NCBI GenBank assembly: GCA_021821195.1
Contig: JAKACT010000006.1
Coordinates: forward strand, 1 to 64,000
From: Pseudomonadota bacterium
GTDB lineage: Bacteria > Pseudomonadota > Gammaproteobacteria > Xanthomonadales > Xanthomonadaceae
Direction of reading: 5' to 3'
Length of the DNA stretch: 64,000 nt
This document shows positions 43,884 through 54,040 of the stretch, piece after piece; within the stretch, counting starts at the first letter, position 1, and every line of letters starts with the position of its first letter. Under the pieces are notes generated by a model. The model saw only the letters and a program-made list of their open reading frames with translations. It was not told where the DNA came from and did not search any database. The translations under genes and the position numbers were made by a program.

Positions 43884-43913
43884 GACTCCGGCGATGGACA
43901 GCCCATCGGAGTC
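43884..43913 (-). promoter_or_regulatory. Stem-loop predicted to occlude the metX SD (riboswitch expression platform)
   Basis: mRNA-sense GACTCCG-ATGG-GCTGT-CCAT-CGC-CGGAGTC; the GGAG in the 3' arm lies 6 nt before the GTG start. Confidence 0.55.
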
Positions 43914-43970
43914 GCGCGGGGATGCGGGAAGGCCGAACGCGTCGGCGTCGCGAACCGCAGCCTGCGGCTT

Positions 43971-44096
43971 CGCAACCATCTTCCGGCAGACGCTCAGGTC
44001 CCCGCAGGATTTGGCACCTCGCCGACGCGCCTGCGCGCGCCGTCAGGTTGCCCCGGCATCAAAGGGCCTGTCCCTCCGCCGGTCTCGATGGATGCG
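43971..44096 (-). promoter_or_regulatory. SAM-I (S-box) riboswitch aptamer upstream of metX-metB-hom
   Basis: RNA-sense CGCATCCATCGAGACCGGCGGAGGGACAGGCCCTTTGATGCCGGGGCAACC...GAGGTGCCAAATCCTGCGGGG...GATGGTTGCG; S-box core GGAGGGACnGGCCC / GAUGCCnGGCAACC / GGUGCCAAAUCCUGC; P1 closes CGCATCCATC with GATGGTTGCG. Confidence 0.9.
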
Positions 44097-44250
44097 TCCA
44101 GTCTGGAGGTGCCTCGCCACCATGTCAATCTCTTCATTCGGATGAAGCGATGTTAATAACCAAACATCATGACCCGGCGTGGCAGCCTCCCGCGCTGCCG
44201 CGCCCGCACCCTGCAGGGACAGGTTGCCGCCCGGCCGGCATACTCCGGCG

Positions 44251-45150
44251 ATGCGTCCGCTTCTCCTCCTCCTGCTGGCCTGCCTGTGCAGCGCCTCCAA
44301 CGCCGCCGCGCCGGCGGCCGATACGCCAGCCGTGGCGCGGCTGCGCATCGAGCCCAGCGACGATGGCTATCTGGCGTGGGCCGACAACCTGCTGGCCGGA
44401 CCGATCGAGGTACGGCTGGATGTGGCCGGGGGCACCCCGCCGCCCAGCCAGCCGCTGTTGCCCGCACGCGCCGGCGTGCCCGCGGCAGGCAGCGCCCTGG
44501 TGGCGCGGCTGCAGGCGCCTGCCGGGCGCAATGGCTGGCTGCGGCTGCGCCTGCAAGGGATACCCGGCAGCTCCAACGCGCGGCCCCGCGACGTGATCTA
44601 CGCCCTGCCCGTGGCGCAGGCACAGGCCTGCATCGACCAGGGCTTCGATGGCGGATTCAGCCACCACGACGCGGAAAACCGCCATGCGCTGGATTTCGCG
44701 GTGCCGGTGGGCACGCCCGTCCTGGCCGCGCGCGGCGGGGTGGTGATGCAGACGCAGGGCGGGTTCCGCGACCACGGCCTGGACCGGGCGCGCGATGCCG
44801 GCCGCGCCAACTACATCCGCATCCTGCATGACGACGGCAGCATGGGGCTGTATGCGCACCTGGCCGAAGCCGGGGTGCTGGTCGACGTCGGCCAGCGGGT
44901 GGTGGCCGGGCAGCGCATCGGACTATCCGGCAACACCGGTTACAGCACCGCGCCGCACCTGCACTTCGCGGTGCAGGTCAACCGCGGCATGCAGCTGGAA
45001 ACGATTCCCTTCCGCATGCCGTCGGCACAGCCAGGCCCGGGCGCGGTGGCGTCCGGAACGGCTCAGGCCACTTCTTCGTCGAGCGTCGACGGTTCGACCA
45101 GCTCGCGCCACTGCGGCAGCTTGTCCAGCATGCCGACCGAGCGCAGGTAG
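44251..45150 (+). CDS. M23 family metallopeptidase (LytM-like)
   Basis: HHDAENRHALDFAVPVGTPVLAARGGVV...GLYAHLAEAGVLVDVGQRVVAGQRIGLSGNTGYSTAPHLHFAVQ. Confidence 0.93.
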   Translation: MRPLLLLLLACLCSASNAAAPAADTPAVARLRIEPSDDGYLAWADNLLAGPIEVRLDVAGGTPPPSQPLLPARAGVPAAGSALVARLQAPAGRNGWLRLRLQGIPGSSNARPRDVIYALPVAQAQACIDQGFDGGFSHHDAENRHALDFAVPVGTPVLAARGGVVMQTQGGFRDHGLDRARDAGRANYIRILHDDGSMGLYAHLAEAGVLVDVGQRVVAGQRIGLSGNTGYSTAPHLHFAVQVNRGMQLETIPFRMPSAQPGPGAVASGTAQATSSSSVDGSTSSRHCGSLSSMPTERR

Positions 45151-46181
45151 CTTTCGTCCGGCTCAAGGCCGGCCACCAGGGCGCTGGCCACGTGCACCGC
45201 GCCGGTGACCCAGAAGCCGCCGGAGCGCATCTGCCCCGGCCGGCGCTGGTAGGCCACCGCCTCCACGATCGGCATCGGCAGGCCCCACAGGCCGAGCAGG
45301 TAGGCGCCCGCCTCCGCGAAGTGCGGCTTGGGCTCGCCGAACTCATTGGTTTCCTCTTCCTCGCCCGCGGCCACGCCCGGCAGCAGCCGGCCCACTTCGG
45401 CCAGCAGGCTGGCGGTGGCCGCCAGCTCGGCGCTGGGCCCGGGCAGCAGCCGCCGCGCCAGGTTGGAGGCGCGCAGCGCGCGATCCTGCACTTCCTCGCG
45501 CTGCTTGCTGCCGCCGAATCCGGCCCCGCCGAACGCTTCGATGGTCAGCACCATCCGCAGCAGCGCCTGATGCCCCAACCGCAGCACCGCCGCCCGCATG
45601 TCGCTGATCTCGCGGCCGCCGGAGAAATAGGCGGAGTTGCACAGCCGCAGCACCTTGGCGGCAATCGCCGGATCCTGCGACAGCGCCTGCGAAATGGCCT
45701 GGTTGCTGGCCTCCGGATCGCGCAGCAGGCGGGTCAGCTGCAGGTACAGCCGCGGCGGCGGCGGCAGCGAGCTGATCCTGCCCAGGGTCTTCTTGAGCGC
45801 CTCGTTGTCGAGCAGCTCGCGCAGTTCGATGACGCTCTCGACCGCCGCCACCAGCTCGCCCGGATCCAGCGGCCGGCCCAGCACCCGGTGCGCGCACTCC
45901 AGCCCCTGCGCGATGTCCACGCTGTCCTGGTCGGGCGACTGGTCCAGCAGCAGGATGCGGACCGCCTGCGGATACAGCGCGGCCACCCGCGCCAGCAGCT
46001 CCGGCCCGCTCATCGCGCCGGGGCTCAGGCCGCAGACGAACACGTCGAACGCGGGCATGCCCGCCTCCACCTGCACGCCTTCCGGCAGCCAGGCGATATC
46101 CCAGTCCAGCCCGAAATCGGCCAGCAGGCCTTCGAATTCGGCGGCCCGCGCCGCGTCCTCACCGACAATGACTATGTGCAC
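45063..46181 (-). CDS. HDOD domain protein with N-terminal receiver-like domain
   Basis: [66 protein letters not shown]-term [24 protein letters not shown]. Confidence 0.88.
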   Translation of the reverse strand: MHIVIVGEDAARAAEFEGLLADFGLDWDIAWLPEGVQVEAGMPAFDVFVCGLSPGAMSGPELLARVAALYPQAVRILLLDQSPDQDSVDIAQGLECAHRVLGRPLDPGELVAAVESVIELRELLDNEALKKTLGRISSLPPPPRLYLQLTRLLRDPEASNQAISQALSQDPAIAAKVLRLCNSAYFSGGREISDMRAAVLRLGHQALLRMVLTIEAFGGAGFGGSKQREEVQDRALRASNLARRLLPGPSAELAATASLLAEVGRLLPGVAAGEEEETNEFGEPKPHFAEAGAYLLGLWGLPMPIVEAVAYQRRPGQMRSGGFWVTGAVHVASALVAGLEPDESYLRSVGMLDKLPQWRELVEPSTLDEEVA

Positions 46182-46341
46182 TACGACACCTTTTGAGCAG
46201 GTTTCCCCGGGGCGCGCCGCGGCGGCGGCGGACTGGCATCGCGTCGCCCCGCCTTGCAGGGACGCGCCCACCATGAAACGCGGAAACCGGCCAGCGCCGG
46301 CACCGCTGCGGCCATGCTGCCCCCGCCGGTATAATTTGGCA

Positions 46342-47946
46342 ATGTCAGAAGTCGCCATCGAAGCTGCGCGCCGTCGCACTTTCGCCATCATCTCCCACCC
46401 CGACGCCGGCAAGACCACGCTCACCGAAAAGCTGCTGCTGTTCGGGGGCGCGATCCAGATGGCCGGTTCGGTGAAGGGCCGCAAGGCCGCCCGCCACGCG
46501 ACATCCGACTGGATGGCGCTCGAGAAGGAGCGCGGCATTTCCGTGACCAGCTCGGTGATGCAGTTCCCCTACGAGGGCCGCATCGTCAACCTGCTGGACA
46601 CCCCCGGCCACGCCGACTTCGGCGAGGACACCTACCGCGTGCTCACCGCGGTGGACAGCGCGCTGATGGTGATCGACGTCGCCAAGGGCGTGGAGGAACG
46701 CACCATCAAGCTGATGGAGGTGTGCCGCCTGCGCGACACGCCAATCATGACCTTCGTCAACAAGCTCGACCGCGAGGGCAAGGACCCGATCGACCTGCTG
46801 GACGAGATCGAATCGGTGCTGGGCATCCAGTGCGCCCCGGTGACTTGGCCGATCGGCATGGGCAAGCGCCTGAAGGGCGTGGTGCACCTGATCAGCGGCG
46901 AAGTGCATCTGTACGAATCCGGGCGCAACTTCACCCGCCAGGACTCCACCATCTTCCCGTCGCTGGACGATCCGGGCGTGGAGGCCGCGATCGGCGCGCC
47001 CATGCTTGCAGAAGTGCGCGAACAGCTGGAACTGGTGCAGGGTGCGTCGGCGGCGTTCGACCACGCCGAATACCTGGCCGGCAGGCAGTCGCCGGTGTTC
47101 TTCGGCTCCGGCGTCAACAACTTCGGCGTGCAGCCGCTGCTGGACTTTTTCGTGCAGCACGCGCCCGCGCCCGGCGCACGCGCCACCACCAGCCGCGAGG
47201 TGGCGGCCTCGGAAAACAAGCTCACCGGCTTCGTGTTCAAGATCCAAGCCAACATGGACCCGATGCATCGCGACCGGGTGGCGTTCATGCGCGTGTGTTC
47301 CGGCAAGTTCAGCGCCGGCATGAAGGCGTTCCACGTGCGCAGCGGCAAGGAAGTGAAGCTGGCCAACGCGCTAACCTTCATGGCCAGCGACCGCGAGATC
47401 GCCGAATCCGCCTTCCCCGGCGATGTGATCGGCATCCACAACCACGGCACCATCTCCATCGGCGACACCTTCACCGAAGGCGAGAAGCTGTCGTTCACCG
47501 GCATCCCCAGCTTCGCCCCGGAGCTGTTCCGGCGCGCGCGCCTGCGCGACCCGCTCAAGCTCAAGCAGCTGCAGAAGGGCCTGGCCCAACTCAGCGAGGA
47601 AGGCGCCACCCAGTTCTTCAAGCCGCTGATGAGCAACGACCTGGTGCTGGGCGCGGTCGGCGTGCTGCAGTTCGACGTGGCGGCGTACCGCCTGAAGGAC
47701 GAATACGGCGTCGAGGCGATCTTCGAACAGGTGCAGGTGGCCACCGCGCGCTGGATCCGCTGCAACGACGCGAAGAAGCTGGAGGAGTTCCGCGAGAAGA
47801 ACGCGCTGAACCTCGCCATCGACGCGTCCGGCGCGCTGGTTTACCTCGCGCCCAGCCGGGTCAACCTGCAATTGGCGCAGGAGCGCGCGCCGGGCGTGGA
47901 ATTCCTCGCCACCCGCGAGCACGCGCAGTCGGCAGGCATCGCATAA
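46342..47946 (+). CDS. prfC: Peptide chain release factor 3
   Basis: [66 protein letters not shown]. Confidence 0.97.
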   Translation: MSEVAIEAARRRTFAIISHPDAGKTTLTEKLLLFGGAIQMAGSVKGRKAARHATSDWMALEKERGISVTSSVMQFPYEGRIVNLLDTPGHADFGEDTYRVLTAVDSALMVIDVAKGVEERTIKLMEVCRLRDTPIMTFVNKLDREGKDPIDLLDEIESVLGIQCAPVTWPIGMGKRLKGVVHLISGEVHLYESGRNFTRQDSTIFPSLDDPGVEAAIGAPMLAEVREQLELVQGASAAFDHAEYLAGRQSPVFFGSGVNNFGVQPLLDFFVQHAPAPGARATTSREVAASENKLTGFVFKIQANMDPMHRDRVAFMRVCSGKFSAGMKAFHVRSGKEVKLANALTFMASDREIAESAFPGDVIGIHNHGTISIGDTFTEGEKLSFTGIPSFAPELFRRARLRDPLKLKQLQKGLAQLSEEGATQFFKPLMSNDLVLGAVGVLQFDVAAYRLKDEYGVEAIFEQVQVATARWIRCNDAKKLEEFREKNALNLAIDASGALVYLAPSRVNLQLAQERAPGVEFLATREHAQSAGIA

Positions 47947-48015
47947 GGCCGGCCTGTGGGGCGGTGGCCGCGGCTGCGCTGGCGGAATCAAAGCGGCGAT
48001 GGCCGGCCTCTGCCG

Positions 48016-48306
48016 ATGACGCCGTTGTACCCGGAGTTGCGGCAGCCAGCCGCCTACTCCGAGGACCCCGCCGTGGATGCCAGCACCAAGACCATCCTGC
48101 AGTCGCAACTCAGCGTACTTTCCAGCACCAATGCCGGCTTCAAGGCGATGCTGAACATTCCCCCGCCGATGCTCATGGCCGGAATGCCGCCGATGCCGGT
48201 ATCGCTGCAGCCGGCACTGGCGCCGTATCTGGCGGCGATGAAGGGGCAGGCCGACAACTACGACAAGCTGATCAAGCTGGTGTCGGAAGTCATCGACAAG
48301 AGCTGA
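48016..48306 (+). CDS. Hypothetical protein
   Basis: Small ORF MTPLYPELRQPAAYSEDPAVDASTKTILQSQLSVLSSTNAGFKAMLNIPPPMLM...; coherent composition. Confidence 0.55.
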   Translation: MTPLYPELRQPAAYSEDPAVDASTKTILQSQLSVLSSTNAGFKAMLNIPPPMLMAGMPPMPVSLQPALAPYLAAMKGQADNYDKLIKLVSEVIDKS

Positions 48307-48333
48307 GGCCCGTCACGGGCCGCCAGGCGAGTG

Positions 48334-48762
48334 TCAGGAAGCGATATAGCGCTGCAGCTGGTCGATGTCGCGCTGCTGCAGCTCGATCACGGTCTTGACC
48401 AGGTCGCCGATCGACAGCACGCCAACCACCGCGCCGCCGTCGACCACCGGCAGGTGGCGGATCCGGCGGTCGGTCACCAGCTGCATGCAGTGGTCGATGT
48501 GGTCGCCAGGCGCCACCGTCACCACCTCGGCGGTCATGATGTCGCGCACCGGCGTATCCCGCGACGAACGCCCCTGCAGCACGATCTTGCGCGCGTAGTC
48601 GCGCTCGGAAAGGATGCCGGCCAGCCGCGCGCCGTCCATCACCAACAGTGCGCCGATACCGCGCTCGGCCATCAGGCGGATGGCATCGATGACCGGCGCC
48701 TCCGGTCCGATCGCGATGACCTCAGGCGACTTCGCCTCCAGCAGCTGGCGCACCGTGCGCAT
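48334..48762 (-). CDS. CBS domain pair protein
   Basis: VIDAIRLMAERGIGALLVMDGARLAGILSERDYARKIVLQGRSSRDTPVRDIMTAEVVTV. Confidence 0.94.
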   Translation of the reverse strand: MRTVRQLLEAKSPEVIAIGPEAPVIDAIRLMAERGIGALLVMDGARLAGILSERDYARKIVLQGRSSRDTPVRDIMTAEVVTVAPGDHIDHCMQLVTDRRIRHLPVVDGGAVVGVLSIGDLVKTVIELQQRDIDQLQRYIAS

Positions 48763-49774
48763 GGCGGACTCCTCTCGTTCCGGGAAGAAGATCGGGATGC
48801 TCGGCCGAGGATACTCCCTCCGCGGGACGCCAGGCATCGACGAGGTACAGCGGGCGCTGCTTGGATTCCTCGTACAGCCGGCCCAGGTATTCCCCGATCA
48901 TCCCCAGCGCCATCAGCTGCACGCCCCCCAGGAACAGGATCACCGCCATCATCGACGGCCAACCCGCCACCTGGTCGCCCCACAACAGCGCCTTCAGGAT
49001 GACCCAGCCACCATAGCCAAACGCGAACAGCGCGGTGAGCAGGCCGGCATAAGTCGCCAACCGCAGCGGCGCGGTGGAAAAACTGGTGATGCCCTCCAGC
49101 GCGAAGTTCCACAGCTTCCAAGCGTTGAACTTGCTGCGCCCGGCCGCACGCGCATCGCGCTGGTAAGGCACCGACACGGCATTGAACCCGATCCAGCCGA
49201 ACAGTCCCTTCATGAAGCGGTGGCGTTCGCGCAGCTGGCGCAGCGCCGCCAGCGCGCGCGGCGACAGCAGCCGGAAGTCGCCGGTGTCGCGCGGCACCGG
49301 CGTCTTCGACAGCGCACCGATGACCCGGTAGAAACCGTGCGCGCTGGCGCGCTTGAACAGGCCATCACCTTCGCGGGCGACGCGGGTGCCGTGTACGTCG
49401 TCGTAGCCCTCGCGCCACTTGGCGACGAACTGCGGCAACAGCTCGGGGGGATCCTGCCCATCGGCGTCCAGGATCAGCGCCGCGCCGCGCTCGATGCGGT
49501 CGAGCCCGGCGGTCAGCGCCGCCTCCTTGCCGAAATTGCGCGACAACCGCAGCAGCGCCACCCGCGCGTCCTCGCGCGCGAACTGCTGCAGCAGCGTCCA
49601 AGTACCGTCGCGGCTGCCGTCGTCGACATACAGCACGCGCGCCTCCAAGCCCTCGGCCTCGGCCATGTCCAGCGCGGTGCGGATGCGCAGGTGCAGGCGC
49701 GGCAGCGCGTCCTCCTCGTTGAAGGCGGCAATGACCAGCGTCAGGCAGCGGTGTTCCGGCGCGATCCCATCCAT
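48722..49774 (-). CDS. Family 2 glycosyltransferase (GtrB/ArnC-like)
   Basis: LTLVIAAFNEEDALPRLHLRIRTAL...VLYVDDGSRDGTWTLL...DADGQDPPELL; two C-terminal TM helices. Confidence 0.92.
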   Translation of the reverse strand: MDGIAPEHRCLTLVIAAFNEEDALPRLHLRIRTALDMAEAEGLEARVLYVDDGSRDGTWTLLQQFAREDARVALLRLSRNFGKEAALTAGLDRIERGAALILDADGQDPPELLPQFVAKWREGYDDVHGTRVAREGDGLFKRASAHGFYRVIGALSKTPVPRDTGDFRLLSPRALAALRQLRERHRFMKGLFGWIGFNAVSVPYQRDARAAGRSKFNAWKLWNFALEGITSFSTAPLRLATYAGLLTALFAFGYGGWVILKALLWGDQVAGWPSMMAVILFLGGVQLMALGMIGEYLGRLYEESKQRPLYLVDAWRPAEGVSSAEHPDLLPGTRGVRHAHGAPAAGGEVA

Positions 49775-49823
49775 CCGCGAAGTATGCCAGCCGCGCCCTG
49801 CCGCGCCGGCTGGCAGCGGCCGA

Positions 49824-50579
49824 TCAATCCAGCGTGCGCAGGTAGCCGGTGCCGCCCAGCGCCCCCATCTGCCGCTGGATCGCCGCCGCACGGCGCTGCA
49901 CGTACGGCCCCGGCCGCGCCGCGCTGTAGCGCTTCGGGCTGGGCAGCACCGCCGCCAGCCGCGCCGCCTCGGCACGGCTGAGCCGCGCTGCGTCCTTGCC
50001 GAAGAAACTGCGCGATGCCGCCTGCGCGCCGTACACGCCATCGCCGAACTCGGCGATGTTGGCGTACACCTCCAGGATCCGCCGCTTCGGCCACAGCGCC
50101 TCGATCAACGCGGTGTACCAGACCTCCAGCCCCTTGCGCAGCCAGCGGGTGGGCCCGACGCCCTGCCACAGGAACAGGTTCTTGGCGGTCTGCTGGCTGA
50201 TGGTGCTGGCGCCGCGGATGCGCTTGACCGGCGTGCCGCGCTTCTCGGCGCGCGCGCGCATCTTCTCGTTGTGCGCCTGCGCCTTTTCAATGGCGGCGAA
50301 GTCGAAGCCGTGGTGCTGGGCGAAGTTCTGGTCTTCCGCCGCCACCAACGCCAGCGGCAGGTTCGGCGAGATCGCGCGCAGGTCGCGCCAGTCGTGGGCG
50401 ATGCGGAAACCGGGATTGCCGGCCAGCGCCGCGTCCAGCCAGCGCGCCGCCATGAACGCCGACATCGGCGGATCGATGGCGCGTAGCACCAGCACTTGCA
50501 GCACGCTGGCCGCCACGAACAGCAGCGGCAATTTCCACCACCAGCCGCGCAGGCGGCGCTTGCGTACCTTGCCGCTCAT
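49824..50579 (-). CDS. mtgA: Monofunctional biosynthetic peptidoglycan transglycosylase
   Basis: [22 protein letters not shown]...[16 protein letters not shown]...[20 protein letters not shown]. Confidence 0.95.
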   Translation of the reverse strand: MSGKVRKRRLRGWWWKLPLLFVAASVLQVLVLRAIDPPMSAFMAARWLDAALAGNPGFRIAHDWRDLRAISPNLPLALVAAEDQNFAQHHGFDFAAIEKAQAHNEKMRARAEKRGTPVKRIRGASTISQQTAKNLFLWQGVGPTRWLRKGLEVWYTALIEALWPKRRILEVYANIAEFGDGVYGAQAASRSFFGKDAARLSRAEAARLAAVLPSPKRYSAARPGPYVQRRAAAIQRQMGALGGTGYLRTLD

Positions 50580-50683
50580 GCGGCGGTGCCTTGCGAACGG
50601 CGCATGCGCGCCCCATCTCGGTTCATCATCATCCCCCTACTGCCCGCGCATTATCCGCATCCGGGCCCTTCCACGGTATCCAC

Positions 50684-51583
50684 ATGGACATGATTCCCGA
50701 CGCGCAGCTGCGCTTCCTGCTTCCCGCCGCCGGCGTGCGCGGCGTGGCCGTGCACTTGGGCGAGACTTGGCGCAGCATCGCCGCGCGCGCCGACTACCCG
50801 CCGGCCGCCGCCGAGCTGCTGGGCGAAGCAGCAGCAGCCGCCGCCCTGTTCACCGGCCATGCCAAGGTCGATGGCCGGCTGTCGGTGCAACTGCGCAGCA
50901 AGGGCGCGATCGGCACCCTGTTCGCCGAGTGCACCGCCGCCGGCACCCTGCGCGGCATCGTCCGCCTGGACGAGTCCGCCGACGCTCCCGTGCGCGACCT
51001 GCGCGCGCTGGGCGCTGACGCGCTGCTGGCCATCACCATCGAGAACCCGCCGCTGGGCAACGGCGAGCCGATGCGCTACCAGGGCCTAGTCGCGCTGCAG
51101 GCGGAGCGGTTGGATGCGGCATTCGAGGACTACTTCCACCAGTCGGAGCAATTGCCCACCCGCCTGCTGCTGGCCTGCAACGGCCAGCGCGCCGCCGGCC
51201 TGCTGCTGCAGAAGTTGCCCGGCGAAGAAGGCGACGAGGACGGCTTCCGCCGCGCCAGCGCGCTCTTCGACACCCTCGGCGGCGATGAACTGCTGGCACT
51301 GGCGCCGGCCGACGTGATCCACCGCCTGTTCCACGAGGAAGCCCCGCAGTTGGTCGGCGAGAAGCCGCTGCGCTTCGCTTGCTCCTGCTCGCGCGAGCGG
51401 GTGGAGGGCATGCTGGTGTCGCTGGGACGCGAGGAAGCCGACGCCGCGGTGGTTGCCGGCGATGGCACCGCCTCGATCTTGTGCGAGTTCTGCGGCCAAG
51501 GCTATGGCTTCGACGCTGGCCAGATCGCGGCCCTGTTCAGCCGGGAAGCCAGCGCCCAGCCGGCGGCACCGGGGCTGCAGTAA
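50684..51583 (+). CDS. hslO: Hsp33 redox-regulated chaperone
   Basis: SKGAIGTLFAECTAAGTLRGIVR; C-terminal Zn motif CSCSRER...ILCEFCGQGY. Confidence 0.94.
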   Translation: MDMIPDAQLRFLLPAAGVRGVAVHLGETWRSIAARADYPPAAAELLGEAAAAAALFTGHAKVDGRLSVQLRSKGAIGTLFAECTAAGTLRGIVRLDESADAPVRDLRALGADALLAITIENPPLGNGEPMRYQGLVALQAERLDAAFEDYFHQSEQLPTRLLLACNGQRAAGLLLQKLPGEEGDEDGFRRASALFDTLGGDELLALAPADVIHRLFHEEAPQLVGEKPLRFACSCSRERVEGMLVSLGREEADAAVVAGDGTASILCEFCGQGYGFDAGQIAALFSREASAQPAAPGLQ

Positions 51584-51781
51584 CGCAGTCCGCCCCCGGC
51601 AAGGCATTCGGGCATGAGCGGCCATCGCCCGCCGCGGGAGCCACGTCAGTGGCCGGCGGGCTCATCGAGGGGGCTCGCGCAGTTGGCGCTATTGTTAAAT
51701 AATCATAAACGGGCTAGGCTTTTCGGGCAGTCTGGCCACCTCTACCGGGGAACTTCGGCTTAACAAGCCGGTCACATCAGC

Positions 51782-52651
51782 ATGTCCTTGCGCTTCCTGC
51801 CAATCGTCGCCGCCGTGCTTGCCCTGGTGTTCGCCAGCGGCAACGTCGCCGCGCAAGCGAAAAAGGCCAAGCGCAGCGACTCCCGGGTGGTGCCGGTGCT
51901 CAACCGCGACAGCGGCAAGCTGGAGGCCGTGCTGCTGCTGGAGCCCGCCACCGGCGGCACCGGCGCCGGCGCGCGCTGGCGTTTCGGCAAGACCACGCTG
52001 GAAGCGACCTATGGCCTGCAAACCGGCGACTCGCTGGCACTGCTGTGCGATCGCCGCAGCGGCATGGCGCCCGCCATCGGCCAACTGGCTAGTAATTGCG
52101 TGTTGGCCTCGCTGGAAAGCGACAAGCCCGGCTCGACCAGCCGCCACGCCAGCGCCGGCGTCAGCTTGGCCCGCAACGGCGGCAAGCTGGGCCTGAGCTT
52201 CGGCAATGGCCGCGACACTCTGCCCGCGTGGCTGGCTCCCGGCCAGCTTGGAGGTGCCCGCTACAACCAGAACGATTTCTCGCTGTTCGCGGAAAAGGCG
52301 ATCAGCCGCGAGGGCTTCGTCAGCGTCGGCGGCACGGTCGCCCGCGCCCGCCTGGTCCCCGCGGCGGACGTACCGCAGCTGGCCGACCAGTGGAATACCC
52401 GCAGCCTCAGCGTCGGCGGCGGCTATGGCGCGTTCGGCGCCAATATCGTCGGCCGGGTGGTCAACGTACCGGGTGAAAGCGAGGTCTGGAAAGGCCTGGG
52501 CTTGGGCCTGACTTGGCGCACGCCGTGGAACGGCCAACTTAGCGTCGGTGCCGACAACGTCGTCACCCGCGGCAAGAACCCATTCCCGATCAAGGGCGAT
52601 CCGAGCGACGAAGGCACCGTGCCCTACGTCCGCTACCAGCAGGATCTCTGA
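51782..52651 (+). CDS. Putative exported/outer-membrane protein, unknown function
   Basis: Signal peptide MSLRFLPIVAAVLALVFASGNVAAQA; alternating beta-strand-like Gly/aromatic pattern. Confidence 0.65.
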   Translation: MSLRFLPIVAAVLALVFASGNVAAQAKKAKRSDSRVVPVLNRDSGKLEAVLLLEPATGGTGAGARWRFGKTTLEATYGLQTGDSLALLCDRRSGMAPAIGQLASNCVLASLESDKPGSTSRHASAGVSLARNGGKLGLSFGNGRDTLPAWLAPGQLGGARYNQNDFSLFAEKAISREGFVSVGGTVARARLVPAADVPQLADQWNTRSLSVGGGYGAFGANIVGRVVNVPGESEVWKGLGLGLTWRTPWNGQLSVGADNVVTRGKNPFPIKGDPSDEGTVPYVRYQQDL

Positions 52652-52729
52652 CGCCTAGCGCGGGGAGGGCATTTCCACGCCCCGCTGCCGCATGTTCCTG
52701 CCCCCCTTCGTTCGCGCCAAAGGCACACG

Positions 52730-54010
52730 ATGTCCCACCCAGAACAACTGATCGCGGAAGCCGACCAGCTGGCCGCGTCCGGCAGCGCCTTGCAGGCCAT
52801 TTCCAAACTGCGCCAGGCTGCAACGCTACAGCCAGGGAATCCCTACCCCCGCACCCGCATGGCCGACTTGCTGATCCAGCAGGGCCAGCTTGACGAGGCC
52901 AAGGCGCTGCTGCAGTCGGTCATCGCCTCCGTGCGCCAATATTCGCCCGCACACATGCTGCTGGCGCAGATCGCCATCGGCAATGGCGAACACGAGGCGG
53001 CGCTGGCATCGTTGGACGAAGCGATCCGCCACGACAACTCCGCCTGGGGTGCGCGCATGGAAAAGGCGCGCCTGCTCGAGTCCCTAGGCGGGCGCCAGCG
53101 CGAGGCCGCACTGAGCTGGTCGGAAGCGGTGCGATCGATGCCGGAAGGCCTGCGCGAATCCCCGCAGTTTGCCGGCGTCGTCGCCCATGCGCGCACGCTG
53201 GTGACGCGCAACTTCGATACGCTGCGCGAGTTCCTGCAGCAGCGCCTGGACGGATTGGCCAGTGGCGAGCGCGGGGCCGACCTGGAGCGCTTCCAGCACG
53301 CCCTGGACATCATCACCGGGCGGCGCGAATTCGTCACCGCCAATCCGCTGTTCCTGCCGATTCCGCGCCTGCCCGCGATCCCGTTCTTCCGCCGCGAGGA
53401 TTTCGATTGGGCGCCGCGCATCGAGGCAGCCTATCCGGACATCCTGGACGAACTGCGCGCGCTTCCCGAAGCAGATGCCGGCTTCACTCCCTATGTCCAG
53501 ACCCGGCAGGGCAACAGCAGCGGGCAGTTTGCCGCGCTCGACCGCAACCCGGCGTGGAGTGCCTACTTCCTATGGAAGCATGGCGAACGGATCGAAGCGC
53601 ACTGCCAGGCCTGCCCGGCGACTGCCGCCGCGATCGAAGCCGCACCGCTGCCGCGCATCCGCGCTCGCGCGCCAGCAGCCTTCTTCTCCCGCCTGGATCC
53701 CGGGATCCACATCCCGCCGCACAACGGCGCCACCAACGCGCGCCTCACCGTCCACCTGCCGCTGGTCGTGCCGGACGGCTGTGCGTTCCGGGTTGGCGAC
53801 GAGACCCGGCAATGGGTGCCCGGCGAACTGATGATCTTCGACGACACCATCTTGCATGAGGCCTGGAACGGCTCCCGCGAGCGCCGGGTGGTGATGATCT
53901 TCGATGTCTGGCACCCGCACCTGAGCCCGCTTGAGCGCGAACTGGTGACCCGGACGGTCGAGGGCTTGGTGGAATATTACGGCGAGGCCAGCGAGCTCGG
54001 CGAACTCTGA
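52730..54010 (+). CDS. TPR protein with C-terminal aspartyl/asparaginyl beta-hydroxylase domain
   Basis: N-terminal TPRs; C-terminal FFSRLDPGIHIPPHNGATNARLTVHLPLVVPDGCAFRVGDETRQWVPGELMIFDDTILHEAWNGSRERRVVMIFDVWHP. Confidence 0.92.
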   Translation: MSHPEQLIAEADQLAASGSALQAISKLRQAATLQPGNPYPRTRMADLLIQQGQLDEAKALLQSVIASVRQYSPAHMLLAQIAIGNGEHEAALASLDEAIRHDNSAWGARMEKARLLESLGGRQREAALSWSEAVRSMPEGLRESPQFAGVVAHARTLVTRNFDTLREFLQQRLDGLASGERGADLERFQHALDIITGRREFVTANPLFLPIPRLPAIPFFRREDFDWAPRIEAAYPDILDELRALPEADAGFTPYVQTRQGNSSGQFAALDRNPAWSAYFLWKHGERIEAHCQACPATAAAIEAAPLPRIRARAPAAFFSRLDPGIHIPPHNGATNARLTVHLPLVVPDGCAFRVGDETRQWVPGELMIFDDTILHEAWNGSRERRVVMIFDVWHPHLSPLERELVTRTVEGLVEYYGEASELGEL

Positions 54011-54040
54011 TCCGCGCCAGGGGCCAAGCTGCCCGCGCCT

